In this document: in pieces, positions 53,334 to 62,889 of the stretch | How positions within the stretch are numbered: position 1 is the first letter of the stretch | Layout of the letters: each line of letters begins with the position of its first letter | Assembly: GCF_015221995.1 (NCBI RefSeq) | Contig: NZ_JADFFM010000001.1 | Location: forward strand, 2,666,001-2,730,000 | From: Mucilaginibacter boryungensis | Lineage (GTDB): Bacteria > Bacteroidota > Bacteroidia > Sphingobacteriales > Sphingobacteriaceae | Direction of reading: 5' to 3' | DNA: 64,000 bases | The notes under the pieces: generated by a model | The model's database searches: none | What the model was told of the DNA's origin: nothing | Seen by the model: the letters and a program-made list of their open reading frames with translations, nothing else | Program-made: the position numbers and the translations under genes

Positions 53334-55040
53334 ATGAATCCGAAAACAACCGGCGAAGCCATAGAACTAAATAAGTATAGCAAAACCTTCACACAGGACC
53401 CTACCCAACCTGCCGCGCAAGCCATGTTATACGGTATTGGCTTAACGGATGATGACATGAAAAAAGCGCAGGTGGGCGTAGCCAGTATGGGTTACGATGG
53501 GAACACCTGTAATATGCACCTGAATGACCTGGCCAAGATTGTTAAAGAAGGCATCTGGGCCGAAGACCTGGTTGGTTTGATATTCCACACCATTGGTGTA
53601 AGCGACGGTATGAGCAACGGTACCGAGGGTATGCGTTACTCGCTTGTGAGCCGCGATATTATTGCCGATTCTATAGAAGCCGTAACCGGTGCGCAATATT
53701 ATGATGGTTTAATTACCCTGCCGGGCTGCGATAAAAACATGCCCGGTTCTATTATGGCTATGGGCAGGTTAAACCGTCCCTCTATCATGGTATACGGTGG
53801 TACTATCAAGCCTGGCCATTATAAAGGTGAAGACCTGAACATCGTATCGGCTTTCGAGGCCCTTGGTAAGAAAATAGCCGGGCAAATTTCTCCTGAGGAT
53901 TTTATGGGCGTAATTAAAAACGCTTGTCCAAGCGCTGGCGCTTGTGGCGGTATATATACAGCTAATACCATGGCTGCCGCTATCGAGGCTTTGGGCATGA
54001 GCTTACCTTACTCCTCTTCTAACCCGGCATTAAGCGCTGAGAAAAAAGCGGAATGCTTAGCTGCCGGCAAAGCTATTAAAATTCTGTTAGAGAAGGATAT
54101 TAAACCAAGCGATATCATGACCCGCGAAGCATTTGAAAATGCTATTGTGGTAATTATGGTATTGGGCGGCAGCACCAACGCGGTATTGCACATGATAGCT
54201 ATGGCTAAAAGCGTTGGCGTTAAATTAACCCAGGACGATTTCCAGGCGGTAAGTAACCGCATACCTGTATTAGCCGATATGAAGCCAAGCGGTAAATATA
54301 TGATGGAAGACCTGCACAATATTGGCGGCGTGCCCGCGGTAATGAAATATTGCCTTGCGCAAGGCTGGTTACATGGCGATTGCCTGACCGTTACCGGCAA
54401 AACTATTGCCGAAAACCTGGCTGATGTACCTGAACTGGAGTTTAACGATCAAAAAATCATATGGCCGGTTGAAAAGCCGGTTAAAGCCACCGGCCACCTG
54501 CAAATACTTTACGGCAATATTGCTGAAGGTGGCAGCGTAGCCAAAATTAGCGGTAAAGAGGGAACCCATTTTGAAGGCCCTGCCCGCGTGTTTGATGGCG
54601 AATTTGAACTAATAGCTGGTATACAAAGCGGCCGAGTCAAAAAAGGTGATGTGGTGGTTATCCGCAACGTGGGCCCTAAAGGCGCGCCGGGTATGCCCGA
54701 AATGCTTAAACCAACATCGGCCATTTTTGGCGCGGGTTTGGGCAGTTCGGTAGCGTTAATTACCGATGGGCGTTTCAGTGGCGGCACACATGGTTTTGTG
54801 GTAGGCCACATCACCCCCGAAGCTTTTGATGGCGGTGCCATAGGGTTAATTAACGATGATGATAAGATCATTATTGACGCAACAACCAATAAGATCAATG
54901 TGATCTTATCCGACGAGGAGTTAGCCGCACGTAAAGCAGCCTGGCAACAACCGGCCCTTAAAGTAAGCAAAGGCCTGTTATACCGCTATGCAAAAACTGT
55001 AACATCGGCCGCGGAAGGCTGTGTGACGGATGAGATGTAA
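53334..55040 (+). CDS. ilvD: Dihydroxy-acid dehydratase
   Basis: 568-residue Fe-S dehydratase making the 2-oxo acids of valine and isoleucine. Cluster cysteines are in [22 protein letters not shown] and [14 protein letters not shown]. The catalytic and metal-binding region [20 protein letters not shown] is present, and the C-terminal half carries [17 protein letters not shown]. The length is normal. It is the first gene of the ilv-leu operon, downstream of an AT-rich control region and 86 bp from ilvB, with a family F palindromic element filling the linker. Confidence 0.98.
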   Translation: MNPKTTGEAIELNKYSKTFTQDPTQPAAQAMLYGIGLTDDDMKKAQVGVASMGYDGNTCNMHLNDLAKIVKEGIWAEDLVGLIFHTIGVSDGMSNGTEGMRYSLVSRDIIADSIEAVTGAQYYDGLITLPGCDKNMPGSIMAMGRLNRPSIMVYGGTIKPGHYKGEDLNIVSAFEALGKKIAGQISPEDFMGVIKNACPSAGACGGIYTANTMAAAIEALGMSLPYSSSNPALSAEKKAECLAAGKAIKILLEKDIKPSDIMTREAFENAIVVIMVLGGSTNAVLHMIAMAKSVGVKLTQDDFQAVSNRIPVLADMKPSGKYMMEDLHNIGGVPAVMKYCLAQGWLHGDCLTVTGKTIAENLADVPELEFNDQKIIWPVEKPVKATGHLQILYGNIAEGGSVAKISGKEGTHFEGPARVFDGEFELIAGIQSGRVKKGDVVVIRNVGPKGAPGMPEMLKPTSAIFGAGLGSSVALITDGRFSGGTHGFVVGHITPEAFDGGAIGLINDDDKIIIDATTNKINVILSDEELAARKAAWQQPALKVSKGLLYRYAKTVTSAAEGCVTDEM

Positions 55041-55110
55041 ACCCCTAACCCCTGAAGGGGAATAGGATAACAAATTTAATAACTCGCTCTCCCCTTTAGG
55101 GGTCGGGGGG
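55041..55110. repeat. Family F palindromic element in the ilvD-ilvB linker
   Basis: ACCCCTAACCCCTGAAGGGG on the left and CCCCTTTAGGGGTCGGGGGG on the right are separated by 30 AT-rich bases. The same arms, longer, make up the in-frame insertion at 34045-34105. Confidence 0.85.
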
Positions 55111-55126
55111 CAAAAAATATAATAAC

Positions 55127-56875
55127 ATGGATATAGCACAGCAGGAAATCGGTGAGATCACACAAACATCTGTGAAATCCCCGGCAATTGAACTATCAGG
55201 ATCGGCGGCTTTATTAGAAGCGCTGATTGTCGAGGGTGTGGATACCATTTTTGGCTACCCCGGTGGTGCCATTATGCCTATATACGATGCCTTGTTCGAT
55301 TACAAGGACAAATTAAACCACATACTGGTCCGCCACGAACAAGGCGGCATACACGCCGGTCAGGGTTATGCCCGCACATCAGGCAAGGTAGGTGTAGTAT
55401 TTGCTACCAGCGGCCCCGGCGCAACCAACCTGGTTACCGGTTTAGCCGATGCGCAGATTGACAGCACTCCTTTGGTATGTATCACCGGCCAGGTATTCGC
55501 ACACCTTTTAGGTACCGATGCCTTCCAGGAAACCGATGTGATTAACATTACTACCCCGGTTACCAAATGGAATTACCAGGTGACCGATGCCAACGAAATA
55601 CCCGAGGTTATTGCTAAGGCATTTTATATTGCACGCAGCGGTCGCCCGGGGCCAGTGCTGATCGACATTACCAAGAATGCGCAGATACAGAAATTCAATT
55701 TTGAAGGCTATACCCCCTGCAATCATATCCGCAGCTACAGGCCAAAACCTATAGTACGCCCGGAATACATAAAGCAGGCAGCCGATCTGATCAACAGCGC
55801 TAAAAAACCATTTATCCTGTTTGGTCAGGGTGTGATTTTGGGCAGTGCCGAACAGGAATTCAAAGCCTTTGTAGAGAAAAGCGGTATTCCTGCCGCCTGG
55901 ACGGTTTTAGGCGCTGGCGCTATCCCAACAGGTCACCCATTAAACGTTGGTATGCTGGGTATGCACGGCAACTATGGCCCGAACGTATTGACTAACGAAT
56001 GTGATGTATTGATTGCTATAGGGATGCGCTTTGACGACCGTGTAACAGGCCGTTTAGATAAATATGCCAAGCAGGCTAAGGTTGTTCATTTGGATATTGA
56101 CCCGGCGGAAATTGATAAAAACGTAAAATCGACTGTACCGGTTTGGGGAGACTGCAAGGAAACCCTACCGATGCTGACTGAACTAATCAAATCAAACGAT
56201 CACTCAGCCTGGTTAGCAAAATTTAAGGAATACGAGCAGGAAGAAATTAACCAGGTGATCAATGCTGAGCTGAACCCGCAAAGCGGCGAAATGACCATGG
56301 GCGAAGTCATCAAACAACTAAACGACCTAACCCACGGCGAGGCTGTTATTGTGACCGATGTTGGTCAGCACCAAATGGTGGCTTGCCGTTATGCCCAGTT
56401 AAATAAAACGCGCAGCAACGTAACCAGTGGTGGTTTAGGCACTATGGGGTTTGCTTTGCCAGCGGCCATAGGCGCAAAATTTGGCGCGCAGGAACGCACT
56501 GTAGTAGCCGTAATTGGTGATGGCGGTTTCCAGATGACACTACAGGAAATGGGTACCATTATGCAATCAGGTATTGATGTGAAGATATTAATCCTGAACA
56601 ATCGTTTCCTGGGTATGGTGCGCCAATGGCAGGAATTGTTTAACGAGCGCCGCTATTCTTTTGTAGATATCCAAAGTCCTGATTTTGTAATGGTGGCCAA
56701 AGGTTACGGTATTGATGGTAAATCAATCTCTGACCGTGCAGACCTGTCAGGCGCGCTGAAAGAAATGCTGGAACACAAAGGATCGTATCTGCTGGAAGTT
56801 ATGGTAACTAAAGAGAATAATGTATTCCCAATGGTGCCGCAAGGTTGCAGCGTAAGCGAAATAAGGTTAAAGTAA
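55127..56875 (+). CDS. ilvB: Acetolactate synthase large subunit
   Basis: 582-residue ThDP- and FAD-dependent enzyme condensing two pyruvates, or pyruvate with 2-oxobutyrate. The N-terminal domain has FGYPGGAIMPIYDAL and the catalytic-type Glu in LVRHEQGGIHAGQGYAR. The central FAD domain includes GMLGMHGNYGPNVLTNECD and IGMRFDDRVTGRL. The ThDP-Mg motif is IGDGGFQMTLQEMGTI...NNRFLGMVRQWQ. A short extra N-terminal leader of about 20 residues (MDIAQQEIGEITQTSVKSPA) precedes the conserved domain. Only 20 bp separate it from ilvN, without a repeat. Confidence 0.98.
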   Translation: MDIAQQEIGEITQTSVKSPAIELSGSAALLEALIVEGVDTIFGYPGGAIMPIYDALFDYKDKLNHILVRHEQGGIHAGQGYARTSGKVGVVFATSGPGATNLVTGLADAQIDSTPLVCITGQVFAHLLGTDAFQETDVINITTPVTKWNYQVTDANEIPEVIAKAFYIARSGRPGPVLIDITKNAQIQKFNFEGYTPCNHIRSYRPKPIVRPEYIKQAADLINSAKKPFILFGQGVILGSAEQEFKAFVEKSGIPAAWTVLGAGAIPTGHPLNVGMLGMHGNYGPNVLTNECDVLIAIGMRFDDRVTGRLDKYAKQAKVVHLDIDPAEIDKNVKSTVPVWGDCKETLPMLTELIKSNDHSAWLAKFKEYEQEEINQVINAELNPQSGEMTMGEVIKQLNDLTHGEAVIVTDVGQHQMVACRYAQLNKTRSNVTSGGLGTMGFALPAAIGAKFGAQERTVVAVIGDGGFQMTLQEMGTIMQSGIDVKILILNNRFLGMVRQWQELFNERRYSFVDIQSPDFVMVAKGYGIDGKSISDRADLSGALKEMLEHKGSYLLEVMVTKENNVFPMVPQGCSVSEIRLK

Positions 56876-56895
56876 TCACACCCTAAATTAAAACA

Positions 56896-57498
56896 ATGAG
56901 CGACCAAGATATCAAACAGGAATTTAACATTACGGTGTATACAGAAAACCAGATAGGCTTACTGAACCGTATTGCTATCATATTTACCCGCCGTAAGATC
57001 AATATCGACAGCCTGAATACTTCTCCATCGGAGATAGATAAGATCCACCGTTTCAATATTGTAATTACGGAATCGGAAGAAGTGGTACGCAAAATATCGC
57101 GCCAGATTGAAAAACAAGTGGAGGTGTTAAAAGTGTACTATCACACTAACGAGGATGTGATATGGCAGGAACTGGCCCTTTACAAAGTGGCGACAGATGT
57201 AATTGCGGAACAAGTAAGCGTTGAACGTTTATTGCGCGAGAATGGCGCCCGCGCGGTAGTGATCCGCAAGGATTACACAGTATTTGAAACCACAGGCCAT
57301 CGTGAAGAAACTGACGCGTTAATTAAAATACTGCAACCTTACGGCCTAATTGAGTTTGTACGCAGCGCGCGTGTAGCCATTATTAAAGACAGCGAAGGCT
57401 TCAATTCTAAACTGCGTGAATTTGAGCGTTTGGAACCTGGTGAAGACGTAATAGAGAATGAATACCTGAACCAGGGACAAAAGGTGTTCAGTATGTAA
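56896..57498 (+). CDS. ilvN: Acetolactate synthase small (regulatory) subunit
   Basis: 200-residue regulatory subunit. The N-terminal ACT domain (ITVYTENQIGLLNRIAIIFTRRKINIDSL, about 10-85) binds the inhibiting branched-chain amino acid in the family. The C-terminal domain (ELALYKVATDVIAEQV and VIRKDYTVFETTGHREETDAL) completes the longer type. It sits 20 bp after ilvB, in keeping with stoichiometric production of the holoenzyme. It is longer than the 96-residue E. coli IlvN, as in most non-enteric bacteria. Confidence 0.96.
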   Translation: MSDQDIKQEFNITVYTENQIGLLNRIAIIFTRRKINIDSLNTSPSEIDKIHRFNIVITESEEVVRKISRQIEKQVEVLKVYYHTNEDVIWQELALYKVATDVIAEQVSVERLLRENGARAVVIRKDYTVFETTGHREETDALIKILQPYGLIEFVRSARVAIIKDSEGFNSKLREFERLEPGEDVIENEYLNQGQKVFSM

Positions 57499-57504
57499 GG
57501 CATC

Positions 57505-57628
57505 AGAGATTGGAGATTAGTTAATTAGAGATTAGTTGAAAATCTGTGGATCAAAAAAGTAATCAGAGTAATCAAAAAATAAAACAATAAAAATCATCGG
57601 TGAAATCAATCAAGCATCGGTGAAATCA
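57505..57628. repeat. Family J repeats in the ilvN-ilvC linker
   Basis: The 144-bp linker begins with near-tandem GAGATTGGAGATTAGTTAAT / AGAGATTAGTTG units and ends with two direct copies of ATCATCGGTGAAATCAATC-like sequence (about 57593-57628). It is AT-rich with no coding potential. Confidence 0.65.
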
Positions 57629-57642
57629 CAAATCAAAAAATC

Positions 57643-58701
57643 ATGGCAAAACTAAATTTCGGCGGCACTGAAGAGAACGTAGTAACCCGCGAAGAGTTCC
57701 CGTTATCAAAAGCACAGGAAGTATTAAAAGATGAAGTTGTAGCGGTAATTGGCTACGGTGTTCAGGGTCCTGGCCAGGCGCTTAACCAAAAAGACAATGG
57801 TATTAACGTAATTGTTGGTCAGCGTAAAAATTCAAAAACATGGGACAAAGCAATCAGCGATGGCTTTGTTCCGGGCGAAACCCTTTTTGAAATTGAAGAA
57901 GCTTTAGAGCGTGGCACCATTATTTGCTACCTGCTAAGCGACGCGGCACAAATTGAACTTTGGCCAACTGTTAAAAAGCACCTTACCCCTGGTAAAGCCC
58001 TATATTTTTCTCACGGTTTTGGTATCACGTTTAAAGAGCAGACAGGCATTGTTCCCCCTGCCGATGTAGACGTGTTCCTGGTAGCGCCAAAAGGCTCAGG
58101 TACTTCACTGCGCCGTATGTTCCTGCAGGGTCGTGGCTTAAATTCAAGCTATGCTATCTTCCAGGATGCGACCGGAAAAGCTAAAGACCGTGTAATTGCT
58201 TTAGGCATTGCGGTAGGCAGCGGTTACCTGTTTGAAACTGATTTCCGTAAAGAAGTTTACAGCGATTTAACCGGCGAACGTGGTACCCTGATGGGTTGTG
58301 TGCAAGGTATTTTCGCTGCACAGTATGAAGTTTTGCGCAGCAAAGGCCACTCGCCTTCTGAAGCTTTCAACGAGACTGTTGAAGAGTTAACCCAGTCGTT
58401 AATGCCACTGGTAGCTGAAAACGGCATGGATTGGATGTACGCCAACTGCTCAACCACTGCACAGCGTGGCGCTTTGGATTGGTGGAAAAAATTCCGTGAC
58501 GCTACCAAACCAGTATTTGAGGAATTATACGATAGTGTTGCTACAGGTAAAGAATCACAAAAATCTATCGATAGCAACAGCAAGCCAGATTATCGCGAGA
58601 AACTGGATGCAGAATTAAAAGAACTGCGCGATAGCGAAATGTGGCAAGCCGGTAAAACTGTACGTAGCTTACGCCCTGAGAACCAAGCTGTAGAAGCGTA
58701 A
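57643..58701 (+). CDS. ilvC: Ketol-acid reductoisomerase
   Basis: 352-residue class I-size KARI that isomerises and reduces 2-acetolactate or acetohydroxybutyrate, with Mg2+ and NADPH. The Rossmann motif is VAVIGYGVQGPGQALNQKD with the cofactor-specificity loop GQRKNSKTW, whose basic and Ser residues suggest NADPH. Metal ligands lie in the segments DLTGERGTLMGCVQG and LVAENGMDWMYANCSTTAQRG. The usual GYGSQGHA is GYGVQGPG, the form seen in many Bacteroidota. The C-terminus adds a charged tail (MWQAGKTVRSLRPENQAVEA). Confidence 0.97.
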   Translation: MAKLNFGGTEENVVTREEFPLSKAQEVLKDEVVAVIGYGVQGPGQALNQKDNGINVIVGQRKNSKTWDKAISDGFVPGETLFEIEEALERGTIICYLLSDAAQIELWPTVKKHLTPGKALYFSHGFGITFKEQTGIVPPADVDVFLVAPKGSGTSLRRMFLQGRGLNSSYAIFQDATGKAKDRVIALGIAVGSGYLFETDFRKEVYSDLTGERGTLMGCVQGIFAAQYEVLRSKGHSPSEAFNETVEELTQSLMPLVAENGMDWMYANCSTTAQRGALDWWKKFRDATKPVFEELYDSVATGKESQKSIDSNSKPDYREKLDAELKELRDSEMWQAGKTVRSLRPENQAVEA

Positions 58702-58704
58702 TAG

Positions 58705-58798
58705 AGCCTCATCTAAATCCTCTCCAGAGGAGAGGATTTAAAAAATACTCGTCTCACTATTAGCCCCTCTCCTCTGGAGAGGGGTTGGGGTGAGGCTT
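58705..58798. repeat. Family E palindromic element in the ilvC-leuC linker
   Basis: GCCTCATCTAAATCCTCTCC AGAGGAGAGGATTT on the left is matched by CCCCTCTCCTCTGGAGAGGG + GTTGGGGTGAGGC on the right; nested inverted repeats of about 94 bp. A shorter copy is at 32657-32700. Confidence 0.85.
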
Positions 58799-58814
58799 AA
58801 AAAGCAAATAAACA

Positions 58815-60230
58815 ATGGGACAAACATTATTTGATAAGATCTGGGATGCACATGTCGTCAGTAGCGCTGAAGGCTTTCCAGATATATTATATATCGATAC
58901 ACATTTCATCCACGAGGTTACCAGTCCGCAGGCATTTGATGGGCTACGTAAGCGTGGATTGCCTGTTTTCAGGCCAAAGCAAACTGTGGCAACAGCCGAT
59001 CATAACGTGCCTACCTGGGACCAGCATCTGCCGATAAAGGAAGAGCTTTCGCGTTACCAGGTAGATATGCTGACCAAGAACTGTGCTGAGTTTGGTATTG
59101 AGCTTTATGGCTTAGGCCATCCCTTCCAGGGTATTGTGCACGTAATAGGGCCCGAATTAGGCATTACCCGCCCCGGTTGCACTTACGTTTGCGGCGACAG
59201 CCATACCTCAACCCATGGCGCCTTTGGCGCTATCGCGTTTGGTATAGGCACATCGCAGGTTGAACAGGTTTTGGCAACGCAATGCTTGCTGCAATCGCGC
59301 CCAAAACGCATGAAAATTGAAGTTAACGGCCAGCTGCAAAAAGGCGTTGGCGCTAAGGATATTATCCTATATATCATCTCTAAAATATCAGCCGCGGGCG
59401 GTACAGGCTACGCGGTTGAGTACGCTGGTGATACCATCCGCTCGTTAAGCATGGAAGGCCGTATGACCATCTGCAACATGAGTATTGAAATGGGCGCACG
59501 TTGCGGTTTGATAGCACCAGATGAAACAACCATTAACTACGTAAAAGGCCGCGAATTTGCCCCTAAAGGCGAGGCTTGGGATAAAGCGGTAGCTTACTGG
59601 CAAACACTTTACAGTGATGAAGACGCCGACTTTGATAAAGTATTAAGCTTTGACGCGGCGGATATTGAACCGATGATCACCTATGGTACTAACCCGGGCA
59701 TGGGTATTGGCGTTACACAAAATGTACCAGCCACTACCGATGTGGAGAAAGCCGAGCAACCGTCTTACACCAAAGCCCTGAATTATATGGGTATCCACGA
59801 TGCTGAGCCATTATTGGGCAAGCCTGTAGATTATGTATTTATTGGCAGCTGTACCAATTCGCGCATTGAAGATCTGCGCCAGGTGGCCGAGTTTGTTAAA
59901 GGTAAACACAAGGCCGATAACGTAACAGTTTGGGTAGTTCCCGGTTCAAAACAAGTACAGGAACAAGCCATACGCGAAGGGTTAGACAAAATATTTGAAG
60001 CCGCCGGCTTCCCTTTGCGTGAACCAGGTTGCAGCGCTTGTTTAGGCATGAACGAAGACAAGATACCTGCAGGTAAATACTGCGTATCTACATCAAACAG
60101 GAACTTTGAAGGCCGTCAGGGGCCAAACTCCCGCACGTTTTTAGCCAGTCCGCTTACTGCGGCCGCATCAGCAATAACTGGTGTGGTGACTGATATCCGT
60201 CAGTTTTTGAAAGAGGAGGAATTAGTATGA
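58815..60230 (+). CDS. leuC: 3-isopropylmalate dehydratase large subunit
   Basis: 471-residue aconitase-family subunit isomerising 2- to 3-isopropylmalate (leucine synthesis). The N-terminal [12 protein letters not shown] is typical. Catalytic segments are [20 protein letters not shown] and the Fe-S cysteines [15 protein letters not shown] (first) and [14 protein letters not shown] (second and third). The length is normal. Its stop overlaps the leuD start by 4 bp (ATGA), so the two subunits are translationally coupled. Confidence 0.98.
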   Translation: MGQTLFDKIWDAHVVSSAEGFPDILYIDTHFIHEVTSPQAFDGLRKRGLPVFRPKQTVATADHNVPTWDQHLPIKEELSRYQVDMLTKNCAEFGIELYGLGHPFQGIVHVIGPELGITRPGCTYVCGDSHTSTHGAFGAIAFGIGTSQVEQVLATQCLLQSRPKRMKIEVNGQLQKGVGAKDIILYIISKISAAGGTGYAVEYAGDTIRSLSMEGRMTICNMSIEMGARCGLIAPDETTINYVKGREFAPKGEAWDKAVAYWQTLYSDEDADFDKVLSFDAADIEPMITYGTNPGMGIGVTQNVPATTDVEKAEQPSYTKALNYMGIHDAEPLLGKPVDYVFIGSCTNSRIEDLRQVAEFVKGKHKADNVTVWVVPGSKQVQEQAIREGLDKIFEAAGFPLREPGCSACLGMNEDKIPAGKYCVSTSNRNFEGRQGPNSRTFLASPLTAAASAITGVVTDIRQFLKEEELV

Positions 60231-60817
60231 GTACCAAGATATTCAAACATATACAAAGCACGGTAGTTCCGGTTAATATCGAGAACATCGATACCGACCA
60301 GATCATCCCGGCCAGGTTCCTAAAAGCAACCACCCGCGATGGCTTTGGCAATAATCTGTTTCGCGATTGGCGCTTTGACGAGAATGATAATCCTAAACGG
60401 GATTTCATACTGAACGACCCACTTTACTCGGGCAAGATATTACTGGCTGCCAAAAACTTTGGTTGCGGCAGCAGCCGTGAGCACGCCGCCTGGGCCATTG
60501 CCGATTATGGTTTTGACGCCGTAGTGAGCAGCTTTTTCGCCGATATTTTTAAAGGCAATGCTTTGAATAACGGCCTACTACCCGTACAGGTAAGCGACGG
60601 GTTTTTAGCTAAACTATTTGCTGCCGTGGAAGCCGACCCGCATGCGCAAGTGGAGATTGACCTGGTAGATCAATTCATTAAAATATCTGCAACCGGCGAA
60701 ATGGAAAACTTCGAGATCAATCCATACAAAAAAGCCTGCATGACCAATGGTTATGATGATATTGATTATGTGCTGAGCAAGAAGGAATTGATTGAAGAAT
60801 TTGAAAGTAACAGGTAA
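60227..60817 (+). CDS. leuD: 3-isopropylmalate dehydratase small subunit
   Basis: 196-residue swivelling-domain subunit that completes isopropylmalate isomerase with LeuC. Landmarks are the conserved [20 protein letters not shown], the segment [15 protein letters not shown], and the C-terminal [20 protein letters not shown]. It overlaps leuC by 4 bp. The 55-bp linker to leuB holds a minimal family B palindrome. Confidence 0.97.
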   Translation: MSTKIFKHIQSTVVPVNIENIDTDQIIPARFLKATTRDGFGNNLFRDWRFDENDNPKRDFILNDPLYSGKILLAAKNFGCGSSREHAAWAIADYGFDAVVSSFFADIFKGNALNNGLLPVQVSDGFLAKLFAAVEADPHAQVEIDLVDQFIKISATGEMENFEINPYKKACMTNGYDDIDYVLSKKELIEEFESNR

Positions 60818-60830
60818 ATATTAACAAAGT

Positions 60831-60860
60831 ACGTCATGTCGAACTCGTTTCGGCATGACG
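60831..60860. repeat. Minimal family B palindrome in the leuD-leuB linker
   Basis: ACGTCATGTCGAACTCG / GTTTCGGCATGACG forms an almost perfect 30-bp hairpin. Longer relatives are at 28191-28281 and 15058-15138. Confidence 0.78.
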
Positions 60861-60872
60861 ATATAAAATAAC

Positions 60873-61949
60873 ATGGCACTTAAAAAAAACATATTAGTAA
60901 TACCCGGCGATGGCATAGGCCCCGAAGTTACCACCTGGGGTAAAGCCGTACTGGAAAAGATAGCCGAAAAGTTCGGTCACGAGTTTACTTATGGCGAGGC
61001 GTTAATGGGTCATGCAGGCATCGAGGCTACCGGCAACCCACTGCCTGATGAAACGTTGGCAAAAGCCAAAGCCAGCGATGCTATTCTGTTTGGCGCCATC
61101 GGTCACATTAAGTATGATAACGACCCATCGGCTAAAGTACGCCCTGAGCAGGGTTTATTAAAGATACGTAAGGAGCTTGGTTTATACGCCAACCTGCGCC
61201 CTATAATGCTGTTTGATGAACTGCTGGACGCATCGAGCCTGAAACCCGAGGTTTTGCGTGGCACCGATATCCTGTTCTTCCGCGAACTGACCGGCGACGT
61301 TTATTTCGGCGAAAAGAAACGCAGCGAAGACAGGAATACCGCATCCGACCTGATGATCTATCACCGTTATGAAGTAGAACGTATTGCCCGCAAGGCTTAC
61401 GAGGCTGCCCGCGTGCGTAGCAAAAGGTTATGTTCGGTAGATAAGGCTAACGTATTGGAGGCATCACGCCTATGGCGCGAGGTGGTACAGGAACTGGCGC
61501 CACAATATCCTGATGTAGAAACAGAGCACATGTTTATCGATAACGCCGCCATGCAGCTGGTAAAAAACCCAAAGAAGTTTGATGTGGTACTTACTGCAAA
61601 TCTTTTCGGCGATATCCTGACTGACGAAGCATCGCAAATTGCAGGTTCAATGGGGATGCTGGCTTCAGCTTCGGTTGGCGATGGTACAGGTTTCTTTGAA
61701 CCTATCCATGGTTCGGCACATGATATTGCCGGGCAGGACAAAGCCAATCCGCTGGCCTCCATCCTATCGGTTGCCCTGATGCTGGAGATCAGCTTCGGCT
61801 TGAAAGAGGAAGCCAAACAGGTAACCGCAGCCATAGACAAGGTACTAAAAGACGGCTACCGCACCGGCGACATTGCCGATGCCAATACCGATAAAACAAA
61901 AATATTAGGCACCAAAGCCATGGGGCAAAAGGTGTTGGAGTTTTTATAA
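60873..61949 (+). CDS. leuB: 3-isopropylmalate dehydrogenase
   Basis: 358-residue NAD+-dependent oxidative decarboxylase of the isocitrate/isopropylmalate family. The N-terminal ILVIPGDGIGPEVTTWG, the substrate loop VRPEQGLLKIRKELGLYANLRP, the signature NLFGDILTDEASQIAGSMG, and the adenine-binding GFFEPIHGSAHDIAGQDKANP are all present. The length is normal. It is followed by a methyltransferase gene rather than directly by leuA. Confidence 0.98.
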   Translation: MALKKNILVIPGDGIGPEVTTWGKAVLEKIAEKFGHEFTYGEALMGHAGIEATGNPLPDETLAKAKASDAILFGAIGHIKYDNDPSAKVRPEQGLLKIRKELGLYANLRPIMLFDELLDASSLKPEVLRGTDILFFRELTGDVYFGEKKRSEDRNTASDLMIYHRYEVERIARKAYEAARVRSKRLCSVDKANVLEASRLWREVVQELAPQYPDVETEHMFIDNAAMQLVKNPKKFDVVLTANLFGDILTDEASQIAGSMGMLASASVGDGTGFFEPIHGSAHDIAGQDKANPLASILSVALMLEISFGLKEEAKQVTAAIDKVLKDGYRTGDIADANTDKTKILGTKAMGQKVLEFL

Positions 61950-61950
61950 T

Positions 61951-61983
61951 GTGCAGATGTGCGAATATGCAGATATGCAAATG
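61951..61983. repeat. Family H fragment after leuB
   Basis: TGTGCAGATGTGCGAATATG + CAGATATGCAAATG repeats the units seen between atpD and atpC (51100-51171) but only as one arm, so it cannot form the full hairpin. Confidence 0.6.
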
Positions 61984-62023
61984 AAAATGCCCCAATGACT
62001 AATGACTGCGAAGCAAATGACCA

Positions 62024-62791
62024 ATGACTGAACAGATGAAATGGAACGCAGATTTATATGATTCAAAACATTCTTTCGTATTTCAATACGGCGAGAATGT
62101 GCTGGAATTACTTAATGTAAAACCGGGCGAGCATGTGCTTGATCTGGGTTGCGGTACAGGTTACCTGGCCAGTCAGATAAAAGCGCAGGGTGGCATAGTT
62201 ATCGGTGCCGATGCGTCGCCGGAAATGATAGTGAAAGCAAAAACTGAATACCCTGATGTGGATTTTGTGGTAGTGGATGGTAAGTCATTCCATTTCGATG
62301 ATCCGTTTGACGCTGTTTTTAGCAACGCCACATTACATTGGATAAAAGATGCTGATGCTGTTATAAAAAATGTTTACAACAGCCTTAAGCCAGGTGGCCG
62401 GTTTGTAGCCGAGATGGGTGGTAAAGGAAATATGGCGCAGATTATTGCAGCCACTACAACTGTGCTTGATAAGTATGGTTATGGCGCTAATAAAGCGAAT
62501 AACCCCTGGTATTTCCCATCAACTGCGGAATACACTGCCAAACTTGAGGCCGCGGGCTTCAGGGTAACCTTTACCGCACATTTTGACAGGCCTACCCTAT
62601 TGCAGGGCGGTCGCCAGGGTGTAGCCAAATGGCTGAATATGTTTGGCCCCTCGTTCTTTAAAAACATCCCGGAAACGGAACTAAAACAAATACTGGAAGA
62701 AATTACCGACATACTTGAACCTGATTATAATAAAGACGGCGAATGGTATGCGGATTATAAAAGATTGCGATTCATCGCTGTGAAGGAATAA
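62024..62791 (+). CDS. Class I SAM-dependent methyltransferase, leu-operon embedded
   Basis: 255-residue small-molecule methyltransferase with a complete Rossmann fold: motif I HVLDLGCGTGYLASQI (about 35-50), motif II IGADASPEMI, and the post-motif DAVFSNATLHWIKDADAV. It most resembles the trans-aconitate methyltransferase (Tam)/UbiE-like group. Its C-terminal half (TAHFDRPTLLQGGRQGVAKWLNMFG) is the typical Tam-like lid. Substrate is not certain. It lies between leuB and leuA in the same orientation, so it is likely part of the leucine transcript. Carboxyl methylation of an operon intermediate is a guess. Confidence 0.85.
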   Translation: MTEQMKWNADLYDSKHSFVFQYGENVLELLNVKPGEHVLDLGCGTGYLASQIKAQGGIVIGADASPEMIVKAKTEYPDVDFVVVDGKSFHFDDPFDAVFSNATLHWIKDADAVIKNVYNSLKPGGRFVAEMGGKGNMAQIIAATTTVLDKYGYGANKANNPWYFPSTAEYTAKLEAAGFRVTFTAHFDRPTLLQGGRQGVAKWLNMFGPSFFKNIPETELKQILEEITDILEPDYNKDGEWYADYKRLRFIAVKE

Positions 62792-62798
62792 TAGGTTA

Positions 62799-62873
62799 TA
62801 CGTTGGACGTAATACGTTTTACGTCCAGCAATATTTAAACTAATAACGTAAAACGTACTACGTATCACGTACA
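62799..62873. repeat. Family I element (ACGTAAAACGTA type) before leuA
   Basis: ATACGTTGGACGTAATACGT and TTTACGTCC are answered by AACGTAAAACGTACTACGTA and TCACGTA, giving several overlapping ACGT-centred palindromes over 75 bp. A single copy in this window, ending 16 bp before the leuA start. Confidence 0.68.
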
Positions 62874-62889
62874 ACAAAAAAAGAAGACT

